Below are positions 12,195 through 19,729 of a stretch of DNA of 64,000 bases, piece after piece. How positions within the stretch are numbered: position 1 is the first letter of the stretch; the number at the start of each line of letters is the position of its first letter. A program made the position numbers and the translations under genes. The DNA comes from Oscillospiraceae bacterium (GTDB lineage: Bacteria > Bacillota > Clostridia > Oscillospirales > Ruminococcaceae), in the NCBI GenBank assembly GCA_017461565.1, contig JAFTXQ010000011.1, positions 124,001 through 188,000 on the forward strand. The letters run 5' to 3'. Under the pieces are notes generated by a model that made no database searches, had not been told where the DNA came from, and saw only the letters and a list, made by a program, of their open reading frames with translations.

Positions 12195-13757
12195 ATGAAC
12201 TCAATATCACAACCCTCATGGCTTGACAATGCAATATTTTACGAGATATATCCCCAGTCATTCTTCGACAGCAACGGCGATGGAATAGGCGATATCAACG
12301 GTATCACTGCAAAGCTGGATCATATCATGGAGCTTGGCTGTAATGCTATATGGATGAACCCCTGCTTCGCTTCGCCGTTCGGCGACGCAGGCTACGACAT
12401 TTCGGACTACTATCAGGTTGCCCCGAGATATGGTACAAACGATGATATAAAACGCCTTTTTGACGAAGTTCACAAGCACAGTATGCACATCCTGCTCGAC
12501 CTTGTACCGGGACATACCTCAGTGGAGCACGAGTGGTTCAAACGATCAATGAAAGCGGAGCTGAACGAATTTACCGACAGATATGTATGGACGGACAGCA
12601 TCTGGGAAGAGCCTCAGGGCATGGGTTGTATAAGAGGGATCTCCGACAGAGACGGCTCATGCGCCGTAAATTTCTTTTCACATCAGCCTGCACTTAATTA
12701 CGGCTTCTATGCTCCCGACCCTGACAAGAAATGGCAGCAATCAACTGACAGCGATGGCGCAAAGGCTACCCTTGAAGAACTAAAAAACATAATGCGTTTC
12801 TGGCTGAAAATGGGCTGCGACGGTTTCCGTGTGGATATGGCCGGCTCGCTTGTAAAAAACGATCCCGACGGCAAGGGCACTATAAAGCTGTGGCAGGATG
12901 TACGCAGATTTCTGGATGAAGAATTCCCTGACGCTGCCATGGTCTCGGAATGGGGCGAACCCGATAAGTCTCTGCAAGGCGGATTTCACATGGATTTTCT
13001 GCTGCATTTCGGTCCTTCACACTACAATGACCTGTTCCGCTGTGCTGAACCCTTTTTCTCGGACCGTGGTAAGGGCGATGTGTCCGAATTTGTCAGAAAA
13101 TACATTGAAAGCTATGAAAGATCAGACCGCAAGGGACTCATCTGCATACCATCGGGCAATCATGACATGGACAGATTGGCACGCAGCATCCACGGTGATA
13201 ACCTGAAAATAGCGTTTGCTTTTCTTTTATCTATGCCAGGTGCGCCTTTCATCTATTACGGTGATGAGATCGGAATGAGATATGTGGAAGGTCTGGTTTC
13301 GGTTGAAGGAGGATATGGAAGAACAGGCTCACGCTCGCCAATGCAATGGGATGACACCAAAAACGCCGGCTTTAGCACGGCAGCAGCGGATACACTTTAT
13401 ATCAGGCAGGACAGCAGCATAGACAGACCTACCGTAAAAGCTCAGAAAGCCGATCCAAGCTCGCTGTACAATGAAATAAAGAAGCTTATTTCAATAAGGC
13501 TCACACATTCCGCATTACAAAGCAAAGGTCGGATAGAATTCATTTATGCGCAAAAGAATGAATACCCACTCGCCTATCTGAGAACCGCCGAAAACGAGAA
13601 GATACTGGTCATAATCAACCCTGCCGACAGACATACTGAATTTGAATGTGAATATATCATAAACGACAAGGTTTATTCCATTGGCGGCGAGGCGAATGTA
13701 AACAATGGACGCATAACCGTACCCCCACGCTTTGCCGGATATTATACTATAAAATGA
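12195..13757 (+). CDS. GH13 alpha-glucosidase/alpha-amylase-family enzyme
   Basis: 520 residues without a signal peptide, so intracellular breakdown of alpha-glucosides. The (beta/alpha)8 signatures are all present: DLVPGHTS (region I; most relatives read DLVVNHTS), GFRVDMAG with the nucleophile Asp near 215, SEWGEP with the acid/base Glu near 251, and GNHDMDR with the transition-state Asp near 324. The C-terminal 100 residues form the usual beta-domain. NGDGIGDINGI near the N-terminus is typical of the oligo-1,6-glucosidase/trehalose-hydrolase branch. ATG follows AAAGGAAA. Substrate specificity is not determined. Confidence 0.9.
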   Translation: MNSISQPSWLDNAIFYEIYPQSFFDSNGDGIGDINGITAKLDHIMELGCNAIWMNPCFASPFGDAGYDISDYYQVAPRYGTNDDIKRLFDEVHKHSMHILLDLVPGHTSVEHEWFKRSMKAELNEFTDRYVWTDSIWEEPQGMGCIRGISDRDGSCAVNFFSHQPALNYGFYAPDPDKKWQQSTDSDGAKATLEELKNIMRFWLKMGCDGFRVDMAGSLVKNDPDGKGTIKLWQDVRRFLDEEFPDAAMVSEWGEPDKSLQGGFHMDFLLHFGPSHYNDLFRCAEPFFSDRGKGDVSEFVRKYIESYERSDRKGLICIPSGNHDMDRLARSIHGDNLKIAFAFLLSMPGAPFIYYGDEIGMRYVEGLVSVEGGYGRTGSRSPMQWDDTKNAGFSTAAADTLYIRQDSSIDRPTVKAQKADPSSLYNEIKKLISIRLTHSALQSKGRIEFIYAQKNEYPLAYLRTAENEKILVIINPADRHTEFECEYIINDKVYSIGGEANVNNGRITVPPRFAGYYTIK

Positions 13758-13780
13758 ACCCGGCTCTACTATCTGCCGAA

Positions 13781-13802
13781 GAAACAACAACCTAGTTGTT
13801 TC
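13781..13802 (+). terminator. Hairpin after the GH13 gene
   Basis: GAAACAAC (13781-13788), 6-base loop, GTTGTTTC (13795-13802), a perfect 8-bp stem 24 bases past the GH13 stop, followed by TCTATTCT. Plausible weak intrinsic terminator. Confidence 0.5.
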
Positions 13803-13854
13803 TCTATTCTGTTATGCTAAGATATTCTCACAAAATTTATAAACGAGGTGCGCC

Positions 13855-14538
13855 ATGAAAATTATACTTGTCCGCCACGGACATCCCGACTATGTGAAAG
13901 ACTGCCTTACGCCGCTGGGTCACGAGCAGGCGGAAAAGGCTGCGCTGCGCCTTAAGGACGAGGGCATACAACAGATATTCTCCTCTCCTTACGGAAGAGC
14001 GCAGGAAACGGCACAGTATACCGCAAGAATACTCGATCTGGACATAACCACTCTGGATTTTATGAGGGAGATCAAATGGGGTTCGTCTGACGGAAAAGCG
14101 GTATACGCTGACGGACATCCCTGGGACACCTCGCTATATGCGATTTCTCTTGGACATTCCCTGATGGACGAAAGCTGGACAAAGCAAGCTCCATTCTGCA
14201 ACAACATCGTTTTTCCCGAGATAGAGCGTGTTGCAGAACAGTCCGACGAATGGTTCAGGAGTCTCGGTTATGAGCGAGAGGGGGCAAACTATCGTGTGAT
14301 CGGCGAAAATACCAACAGGACAATTGCACTGTTCAGCCACGGCGGCTCCTCCTCGGCACTGCTTTCTCATCTTCTTAACATCCCGTTCTTTTATCTGTGC
14401 AGGGCGATATGCCCCGATTTTACTGCTATAACAGTACTTAGTCTGTCAGATGAAACGGGGACACTTACTGCACCGATGATAGAGCTTGCCAATGATTCAC
14501 GGCACATTAAAGGCAACGGCGTTACATATAAAATGTGA
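13855..14538 (+). CDS. Histidine phosphatase-family protein (phosphoglycerate mutase-like)
   Basis: 227 residues. The phosphohistidine motif LVRHGHPDY is at residues 5-13, FSSPYGRAQETA is the second conserved block, and LFSHGGSSSALL near 162 supplies the second catalytic histidine. These cytoplasmic phosphatases act on sugar phosphates, nucleotides or small metabolites, and the length fits. ATG follows GAGGTG. Located 97 bases after the GH13 gene with an intervening hairpin, so likely its own unit. Substrate unknown. Confidence 0.88.
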   Translation: MKIILVRHGHPDYVKDCLTPLGHEQAEKAALRLKDEGIQQIFSSPYGRAQETAQYTARILDLDITTLDFMREIKWGSSDGKAVYADGHPWDTSLYAISLGHSLMDESWTKQAPFCNNIVFPEIERVAEQSDEWFRSLGYEREGANYRVIGENTNRTIALFSHGGSSSALLSHLLNIPFFYLCRAICPDFTAITVLSLSDETGTLTAPMIELANDSRHIKGNGVTYKM

Positions 14539-14667
14539 TAAAACTTTCGGCCGATGATATGCACCCATATTCTTATATATTTTCCGACAACTGTCGGACA
14601 CTATTACCAGAATAACGTATATTCCGTCGAAATTCTTATACCCTTATATTACCACCATAAAAAATGA

Positions 14668-14696
14668 TTGATTTCATTAAAGAAGTATGGTATAAT
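14668..14696 (+). promoter_or_regulatory. Promoter of the flavodiiron gene
   Basis: TTGATT (14668-14673), exactly 17 bases, TATAAT (14691-14696) with an extended -10 TGG. A second extended TGGTATAAT lies at 14812-14820. Transcription from the first would give a leader of about 250 bases that contains two strong hairpins. Confidence 0.65.
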
Positions 14697-14925
14697 GAAA
14701 TCAGCTCAAATCAATTGCTTTTGCAATTGCGCTGATTTCATTGAACGGCTGACCTTGCCGTTTTCAACGGCGCTGCTGTCGCAGCCTGTAAACACTTTGT
14801 GTTTACGGTCATGGTATAATGAAATAAGCTCAAATCAATTGCTTTGCAATTGCGCTGATTTCATTGAACGGCAGTGTGGTTTGGTGTTGCCTAACGAACC
14901 ACCTTGCACACTTTTTCTTCACCGG
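14681..14925 (+). repeat. Modular promoter/hairpin repeat, copy B (two tandem units)
   Basis: Two units, each starting TATGGTATAAT or CATGGTATAAT (TATAAT at 14691 and 14815, 124 bases apart). After each comes a near-identical 52-53 base segment (14697-14749 and 14821-14872) that folds as GAAATCAGC...GCTGATTTC with an inner CAATTGC/GCAATTG stem. The second unit continues GAACGGCAGTGTG, GAACCACCTTGCA and TTTTTCTTCA, the same order as copy A at 7966-8200. In copy A the outer stem is formed by different bases that still pair. Confidence 0.85.
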
Positions 14926-14954
14926 ATTTATCAATATACTTACAGGAGGATATT

Positions 14955-16745
14955 ATGTTCATTTCTCAGGATATAAAATATTTAGGTGTAAACGACCACA
15001 AAACTGACCTTTTTGAGGGACAGTACATCATTCCTAACGGAATCTCTTACAATTCATACGCTATTATTGATGAAAAAATAGCCATCATGGATACCGTTGA
15101 CGCAGCCTTCACCCACGAATGGCTGGACAACATCCAGAACGTTGTCGGCAGCAGAAAGCCCGACTATTTAATAATACAGCACATGGAGCCTGATCACTCC
15201 GCAAATATCATGAACTTTGCAAGGGCTTATCCCGAGGCGATCATAGTCTCCTCTGCAAAAGCGTTTGCAATGATGAAGAACTTCTTCGGTACAGATCTTG
15301 CCGAAAGGCAGATGGTAATAGGTGAAGGCGATACGCTCTCTTTAGGAAAGCATCAGCTTGCATTTGTTGCCGCACCAATGGTCCATTGGCCTGAGGTTAT
15401 CGTAACATACGACAGCACTGACAAAGTATTGTTTTCCGCTGACGGCTTCGGAAAATTCGGTGCTCTTGATGTTGAAGAGGGCTGGGCTGACGAAGCAAGA
15501 CGTTATTATATCGGCATCGTGGGCAAATACGGAGCACAGGTCCAGTCTCTCCTCAAAAAAGCAGCGGGTCTTGATATCCGGACTATATGCCCGCTCCACG
15601 GTCCCGTACTCGCCGATGACCTCGGATACTATATCGGTCTGTACAACACATGGTCAAGCTACCAGCCCGAGGAAGAAGGCATAGTTGTAGCATATACTTC
15701 AGTATACGGAAACACAAAAAAGGCAGTTACTCTGCTTGCCGAAAAGCTCAGGTCAAACGGCTGTCCGAATGTAACTATATATGACCTCGCACGCTGTGAT
15801 ATGTCCGAAGCAGTTGCAAGCGCTTTCCGTTACAGCAAGCTGGTACTTGCTACAACCACGTACAATGCAGAGATCTTCCCATTCATGCGTGAATTCATCG
15901 CTCATCTTACAGAACGGAATTTCAGCAACCGCACTGTTGCGTTTATCGAAAACGGAAGCTGGGCGCCGCTTGCAGCAAAGGTAATGAAGGGTATGTTTGA
16001 AAAAAGCAAAAACATCACCTACACCGATGCCAACGTAAAGATACTGTCAGCCCTCAACGATGAAAGCACTGCTCAGCTCGGCGCTCTGGCAGATGAGCTT
16101 TGCAGAGAGTATATCGCACAGCAGGGCTCAGCGGTTGATAAGAATGACCTTAGTGCATTATTCAACATCGGATACGGACTTTATGTCATCACCTCAAACG
16201 ACGGTAAGAGAGACAACGGTCTGATAGTAAACACAGTGACACAGGTAACAAATTCCCCCAACAGGATCGCAGTTGCAATAAACAAAGAAAACTATTCTCA
16301 CCATGTCATCAAACAAACGGGAATAATGAACATCAACTGCCTTACCACCGATGCTCCTTTTGCTGTATTTGAGAAATTCGGCTTCCACAGCGGAAGAAAC
16401 ACAGATAAATTTGCCGACTGCACACCGCTGCGCTCGGACAATGGCCTGGTGTTCCTGCCACGCAACATCAACTCGTTCATGTCGCTGAAGGTTGAGCAAT
16501 ATGTCGATCTTGATACGCACGGTATGTTCATCTGCTCTGTGACCGAAGCCAGGGTCATCTCAGACAAGGAGACAATGACCTACACCTATTATTTTGACAA
16601 CGTAAAGCCCAAGCCTGATACTGAGGGCAAAAAAGGCTTTGTATGCAAGATCTGCGGCTATGTCTATGAAGGAGACACCTTGCCTGAGGACATCATCTGT
16701 CCTCTTTGCAAGCACGGTGCTGCGGACTTTGAAGAGATCGAATAA
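14955..16745 (+). CDS. fprA: Flavodiiron protein fused to flavin reductase and rubredoxin
   Basis: 596 residues, cytoplasmic. FDPs reduce O2 to water (some reduce NO) and protect anaerobes. The metallo-beta-lactamase domain keeps every iron ligand: H76, E78, D80, H81, H144, D163, H215. The flavodoxin domain starts near 243 with TSVYGNT at 248-254. About 410-550 resembles an FMN flavin-reductase domain (NRIAVAINKENYSHHVI), and 559-596 is a rubredoxin with C564, C567, C582, C585. One chain therefore holds the electron-delivery and reduction modules. ATG 14955 follows AGGAGGA; a longer in-frame start at 14904 lacks one. Transcribed behind the long repeat leader and ended by a strong hairpin. Confidence 0.92.
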   Translation: MFISQDIKYLGVNDHKTDLFEGQYIIPNGISYNSYAIIDEKIAIMDTVDAAFTHEWLDNIQNVVGSRKPDYLIIQHMEPDHSANIMNFARAYPEAIIVSSAKAFAMMKNFFGTDLAERQMVIGEGDTLSLGKHQLAFVAAPMVHWPEVIVTYDSTDKVLFSADGFGKFGALDVEEGWADEARRYYIGIVGKYGAQVQSLLKKAAGLDIRTICPLHGPVLADDLGYYIGLYNTWSSYQPEEEGIVVAYTSVYGNTKKAVTLLAEKLRSNGCPNVTIYDLARCDMSEAVASAFRYSKLVLATTTYNAEIFPFMREFIAHLTERNFSNRTVAFIENGSWAPLAAKVMKGMFEKSKNITYTDANVKILSALNDESTAQLGALADELCREYIAQQGSAVDKNDLSALFNIGYGLYVITSNDGKRDNGLIVNTVTQVTNSPNRIAVAINKENYSHHVIKQTGIMNINCLTTDAPFAVFEKFGFHSGRNTDKFADCTPLRSDNGLVFLPRNINSFMSLKVEQYVDLDTHGMFICSVTEARVISDKETMTYTYYFDNVKPKPDTEGKKGFVCKICGYVYEGDTLPEDIICPLCKHGAADFEEIE

Positions 16746-16756
16746 AATAAAGAGAA

Positions 16757-16790
16757 ACGGAGTATCTGTATGATACTCCGTTATTTTTTA
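16757..16790 (+). terminator. Intrinsic terminator of the flavodiiron gene
   Basis: ACGGAGTATC pairs with GATACTCCGT (16757-16781), 10 bp, followed by TATTTTTTA. It overlaps the stop codon of the convergent vWA gene, so it serves both directions on sequence grounds. Confidence 0.85.
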
Positions 16791-17438
16791 TCTGTCTCCT
16801 CTTTCTGCGACGTCCTGCTCTATCTTTCTCTTCCAGCTTCTGCTGACAGGCATATCCCCTCTGAACATACATACTGCCTCGCTGACTGCCTCATAATTCA
16901 GCCTTGTTCCTCTGCTGTCGCTCTTGAACTGTGCGGTCCTGTCTTCGCTGATACCAAAGCTTCCGGCGACCGCAACCGCATCAATATTTGCACCCAGGAA
17001 CAAGAACTCCCAGCCGTACTTTTCCTTTTGCCGCTCTATCATCTTCTTTACTTTAGGAAGCTGATAACAGTGACTTGAATTTTCCATGCCATCCGTTGTT
17101 ATTACAAATATCGTTTTGGCTGGTACGTCCTCATTACGTGCGTATTTGTGGACGTTTCCTATATGGTGTACAGCTCCTCCGATCGCATCCAGAAGCGCAG
17201 TACAGCCGCCTACTGTATAGTCTTCCTCCGTCATAGGCCGGATATCGGAAAGACGCACACGATCGTGTATGACCTGCGAAGTATTGTCAAACAGAACCGT
17301 AGACACGATACATTCACCGTCCTGTTTTTTCTGCTTTTCGATCATTGAGTTGAAGCCACCGATAGTGTCGGCTTCAAGCCCGGACATCGAACCGCTCCTG
17401 TCAAGAATGAATACCAGCTCAGTAAGATCTTTTCTCAT
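16788..17438 (-). CDS. von Willebrand factor A-domain protein
   Basis: 216-residue soluble vWA domain, close in style to the TerY-like vWA proteins found in stress-response loci. The metal-ion-dependent adhesion site begins DRSGS at residues 13-17, right after the first beta-strand, and TTDGMENSS near 114 gives a later MIDAS segment. No signal peptide, so cytoplasmic, where vWA domains act as metal-dependent protein-binding modules. ATG follows AAGGAGG. A TATAAT lies about 70 bases upstream, without a clear -35. It is 106 bases downstream of the co-directional macrodomain gene. Confidence 0.87.
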   Translation of the reverse strand: MRKDLTELVFILDRSGSMSGLEADTIGGFNSMIEKQKKQDGECIVSTVLFDNTSQVIHDRVRLSDIRPMTEEDYTVGGCTALLDAIGGAVHHIGNVHKYARNEDVPAKTIFVITTDGMENSSHCYQLPKVKKMIERQKEKYGWEFLFLGANIDAVAVAGSFGISEDRTAQFKSDSRGTRLNYEAVSEAVCMFRGDMPVSRSWKRKIEQDVAERGDR

Positions 17439-17544
17439 AAAAATATCCTCCTTAATGTCATTGTGTGTTTTGCCTTACAATCACATTATAGAGGATATCC
17501 GTACTTTTTTGGTCGCATCGGAAGCGACATTTTCATATCTGACT

Positions 17545-18558
17545 TCAGCCGCCAAGCAGGCTCTGGTCGAACGCAAACAGCGCCTCATTTATCTCGAAGA
17601 TATTATATATACCTTTTGATATGAAATACTCTATTATCACATCGGCCTTATTGCTGTGCGACAAGGCATAGCCTGCTTTTTTCAGAAGCTCGGCAGTTTC
17701 GGAGATATCCAGTCCCAGCGAGATCGCAAATGCTATCGCAGTTGCCTTACTTGGTCTGTAAGCAACATCGCTGCGTATCTTTGAAAACAGCTTTCTGTCT
17801 ACATTTGCTTTCTTATAGCACTGCACGTCCGTTATACCAAGCTCGTCGATCTTTCTCAGGAGCATCTGTGAAAAGCTCTCGTCAAGCTCCATAACACGCT
17901 TTTTCAGCTCTGACTCGTCAAAGCTGTTGCTGCTGCACTCCTCATAACACACAGGCTGTGACTGCATCATCGGACGTGGCGCCATTGCCTTTATACTGCC
18001 ACACATACCACGGAACCTGTCAGTGTGTTCAGCCACGTAATTGTCATCTATATACTGCTCAATATCGTTATACAGTTTCTCTCCGATATCAAACGAAGCA
18101 CGGTCGAAAACCGTGATATAGACATCCATATCATGGCTGTCAAGGAAAGCGCTGATGGTGTCTACCGCAACCTTTAACGCCTCCGCCTTAGGATAACCGT
18201 AAGCTCCCGAAGAAATAAGCGGAAAAGCTACGGTCTTACAGTCATACTGCTCTGCAAGCTGCAGCGAGGCACGATAGCAGGAGCTGAGCAGCTCCTGTTC
18301 GTTGCTGTTTCCGTCGTGCCAGACAGGTCCTACTGTATGTATGATATATCTGCACGGAAGCTTGTAGCCCTTTGTTATCTTAGCGCTGCCAACGCTGCAA
18401 CCTCCAAGCGCCCTGCACTCCTCAAGAAGCTCCTTTCCCGCCGCACGATGGATGCACCCGTCAACGCCTCCGCCGCCGAGCAGACTTGCGTTTGCAGCAT
18501 TTACTATCGCATCAGCATTCAGCTTTGTGATGTCCTGTCTTATAATAGTAAGCGGCAT
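17545..18558 (-). CDS. Macrodomain (ADP-ribose-binding) protein with C-terminal HTH-like domain
   Basis: 337 residues. Residues 1-170 are a macrodomain: [18 protein letters not shown] (14-31) is the ADP-ribose/distal-ribose loop, VGPVWHDG and ISSGAYGYP are the remaining pocket motifs. Such domains remove ADP-ribose or O-acetyl-ADP-ribose. Residues about 225-337 are a separate helical domain with an HTH-like start ([20 protein letters not shown]) and a conserved tail ([19 protein letters not shown]). That tail domain matches the small protein at 35461-35859. ATG follows AGGGGGT. Upstream of the vWA gene on the same strand. Confidence 0.87.
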   Translation of the reverse strand: MPLTIIRQDITKLNADAIVNAANASLLGGGGVDGCIHRAAGKELLEECRALGGCSVGSAKITKGYKLPCRYIIHTVGPVWHDGNSNEQELLSSCYRASLQLAEQYDCKTVAFPLISSGAYGYPKAEALKVAVDTISAFLDSHDMDVYITVFDRASFDIGEKLYNDIEQYIDDNYVAEHTDRFRGMCGSIKAMAPRPMMQSQPVCYEECSSNSFDESELKKRVMELDESFSQMLLRKIDELGITDVQCYKKANVDRKLFSKIRSDVAYRPSKATAIAFAISLGLDISETAELLKKAGYALSHSNKADVIIEYFISKGIYNIFEINEALFAFDQSLLGG

Positions 18559-18620
18559 GTTCCGTACCCCCTAAAGCATTTATGAACGAATTTCAGTAAA
18601 CCAATACCAATTTGTTTTAA

Positions 18621-18651
18621 CTACTCCCCATACATCAGATATGGGGAGTAA
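18621..18651. other. Isolated hairpin in the 243-base gap upstream of the macrodomain gene
   Basis: ACTCCCCATA and TATGGGGAGT form a perfect 10-bp stem with a 7-base loop. It lies downstream of the leftward FabG-like gene, so it may act as its terminator, but no U-tract follows. The palindrome CCGATATATCGG sits at about 18754. Nothing else was recognised between 18559 and 18801. Confidence 0.45.
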
Positions 18652-18801
18652 TACATATCAGAACCACGCACCGTTTTCCAAATCAAAACTTTGGACAGCT
18701 GGGTGGACCTTTAAATATATGTTCCAACAGCTTCACTGGCGTATCGCAATTTCATTCCGATATATCGGCGTAGCATACCACCAAGCGATTAGCATATATT
18801 A

Positions 18802-19545
18802 TTAGTTAACCGTTGCACCATCCACTGCCAGTACTGCACCCGAAACATAGCTTGCCATATCGCTTGCAAGGAACAGGAACGCATTAGCTACCTCCTCCGG
18901 CTCGCCCACCCTGCCCATCGGGATACCTGCCGCAACACGTGCGACCATCTCCTCGGGAAGTGCTGCGACCATGTCTGTCCTCGTAACTCCGGGAGCTACC
19001 GCATTGACACGGATGTTGTACTTGCCAAGCTCACGTGCAAGGCTCTGCGTCATTCCGTTTACAGCGAATTTTGAAGCGGGATAGCCTACTCCGCTCTGCT
19101 GTCCGAATTTTGCAACCATGGAGCTGGTATTGATTATGCTTCCGCTGCCGTTTTCCTTCATCATCGGAACTACCGCCTTGCAGCCATTGAACACCGCTGT
19201 TACATTAAGATCCATGATATTTTTAAATGCGTCGGGTTCATACGCTTCGATAGGCTCCCGGGCGGATATACCTGCATTATTCACAAGGATGTCTATCTTG
19301 CCGAATCTCTCCTTCACCTGCGCAAATGCAGCTTCAACCGACGCATAATCCGTAAGGTCCGGATAAAGTCCCATTATCTCCCACTCGGCATCGACAGCAG
19401 CCAGCTTTTCAAGCGCTTTATCCACTGTTTCCTTACGAGAACCAAGCACAGCTACCTTTGCTCCGTTTTTAGCAAAAAGCTCTGCGATAGCAAAGCCGAT
19501 CCCTCTTGTTCCACCTGTTATTACAGCAACCTTATTTTTCAGCAT
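18802..19545 (-). CDS. SDR-family oxidoreductase, FabG-like
   Basis: 247-residue short-chain dehydrogenase. VITGGTRGIG (8-17) is the NADP-binding loop, NNAGIS (90-95) the structural motif, INTSSM the catalytic serine region and YPASK the catalytic Tyr/Lys. Its length and PGVTRTDMVAALPEE and IPMGRVGEPEEVANA segments match 3-oxoacyl-ACP reductase-like proteins, but the gene is outside any fatty-acid cluster, so the substrate may be a different ketone or sugar. A consensus promoter with an operator over the transcription start precedes it. ATG follows AAGGAGA. Confidence 0.9.
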   Translation of the reverse strand: MLKNKVAVITGGTRGIGFAIAELFAKNGAKVAVLGSRKETVDKALEKLAAVDAEWEIMGLYPDLTDYASVEAAFAQVKERFGKIDILVNNAGISAREPIEAYEPDAFKNIMDLNVTAVFNGCKAVVPMMKENGSGSIINTSSMVAKFGQQSGVGYPASKFAVNGMTQSLARELGKYNIRVNAVAPGVTRTDMVAALPEEMVARVAAGIPMGRVGEPEEVANAFLFLASDMASYVSGAVLAVDGATVN

Positions 19546-19577
19546 GATATGTTTTCTCCTTGATATTATTAGGCATG

Positions 19578-19589
19578 AGTACCTGTACT
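19578..19589 (-). promoter_or_regulatory. Candidate operator of the FabG-like gene
   Basis: AGTACCTGTACT, a 5-bp inverted repeat (AGTAC/GTACT) placed immediately downstream of the -10 and over the expected start of transcription, the usual position for a repressor site. No regulator gene is adjacent. Confidence 0.45.
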
Positions 19590-19590
19590 A

Positions 19591-19619
19591 ATTATATTAC
19601 AAAAAAATGCAGGTGTCAA
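19591..19619 (-). promoter_or_regulatory. Consensus promoter of the FabG-like gene
   Basis: On the leftward strand TTGACA (19614-19619), 17-base spacer, TATAAT (19591-19596): a perfect vegetative promoter about 46 bases upstream of the start codon. Confidence 0.8.
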
Positions 19620-19639
19620 TAGCGACAGTATACACCAAA

Positions 19640-19665
19640 GGCGCAGCCATATACATGACTGCGCC
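19640..19665. terminator. Intrinsic terminator
   Basis: GGCGCAG (19640-19646) pairs with CTGCGCC (19659-19665), followed on the + strand by TTTTTATT. On the - strand it lies 65 bases downstream of the transglutaminase-like gene, with a shorter TTT after the stem, so it most likely ends that transcript before the FabG-like promoter. Confidence 0.6.
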
Positions 19666-19729
19666 TTTTTATTATGCGAAAACTTCAACGATCGCTTTGG
19701 TTACAGATATTATCCTTCCTTACAAAAGA

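Larger units (their letters stand above)
14539..14954. other. 416-base gene-free leader region with repeats
   Basis: No credible coding sequence. It holds one TGATATGCACC end-like element (14555), a promoter (14668-14696), and two tandem units of the modular hairpin repeat (14681-14925), before the ribosome site AGGAGG of the flavodiiron gene at 14944-14949. Confidence 0.7.

Noticed and set aside
18559-18801. Conserved-looking hairpins considered as a riboswitch
   Set aside because: I could not match any known riboswitch core, and the element lies at gene 3' ends rather than in a leader.
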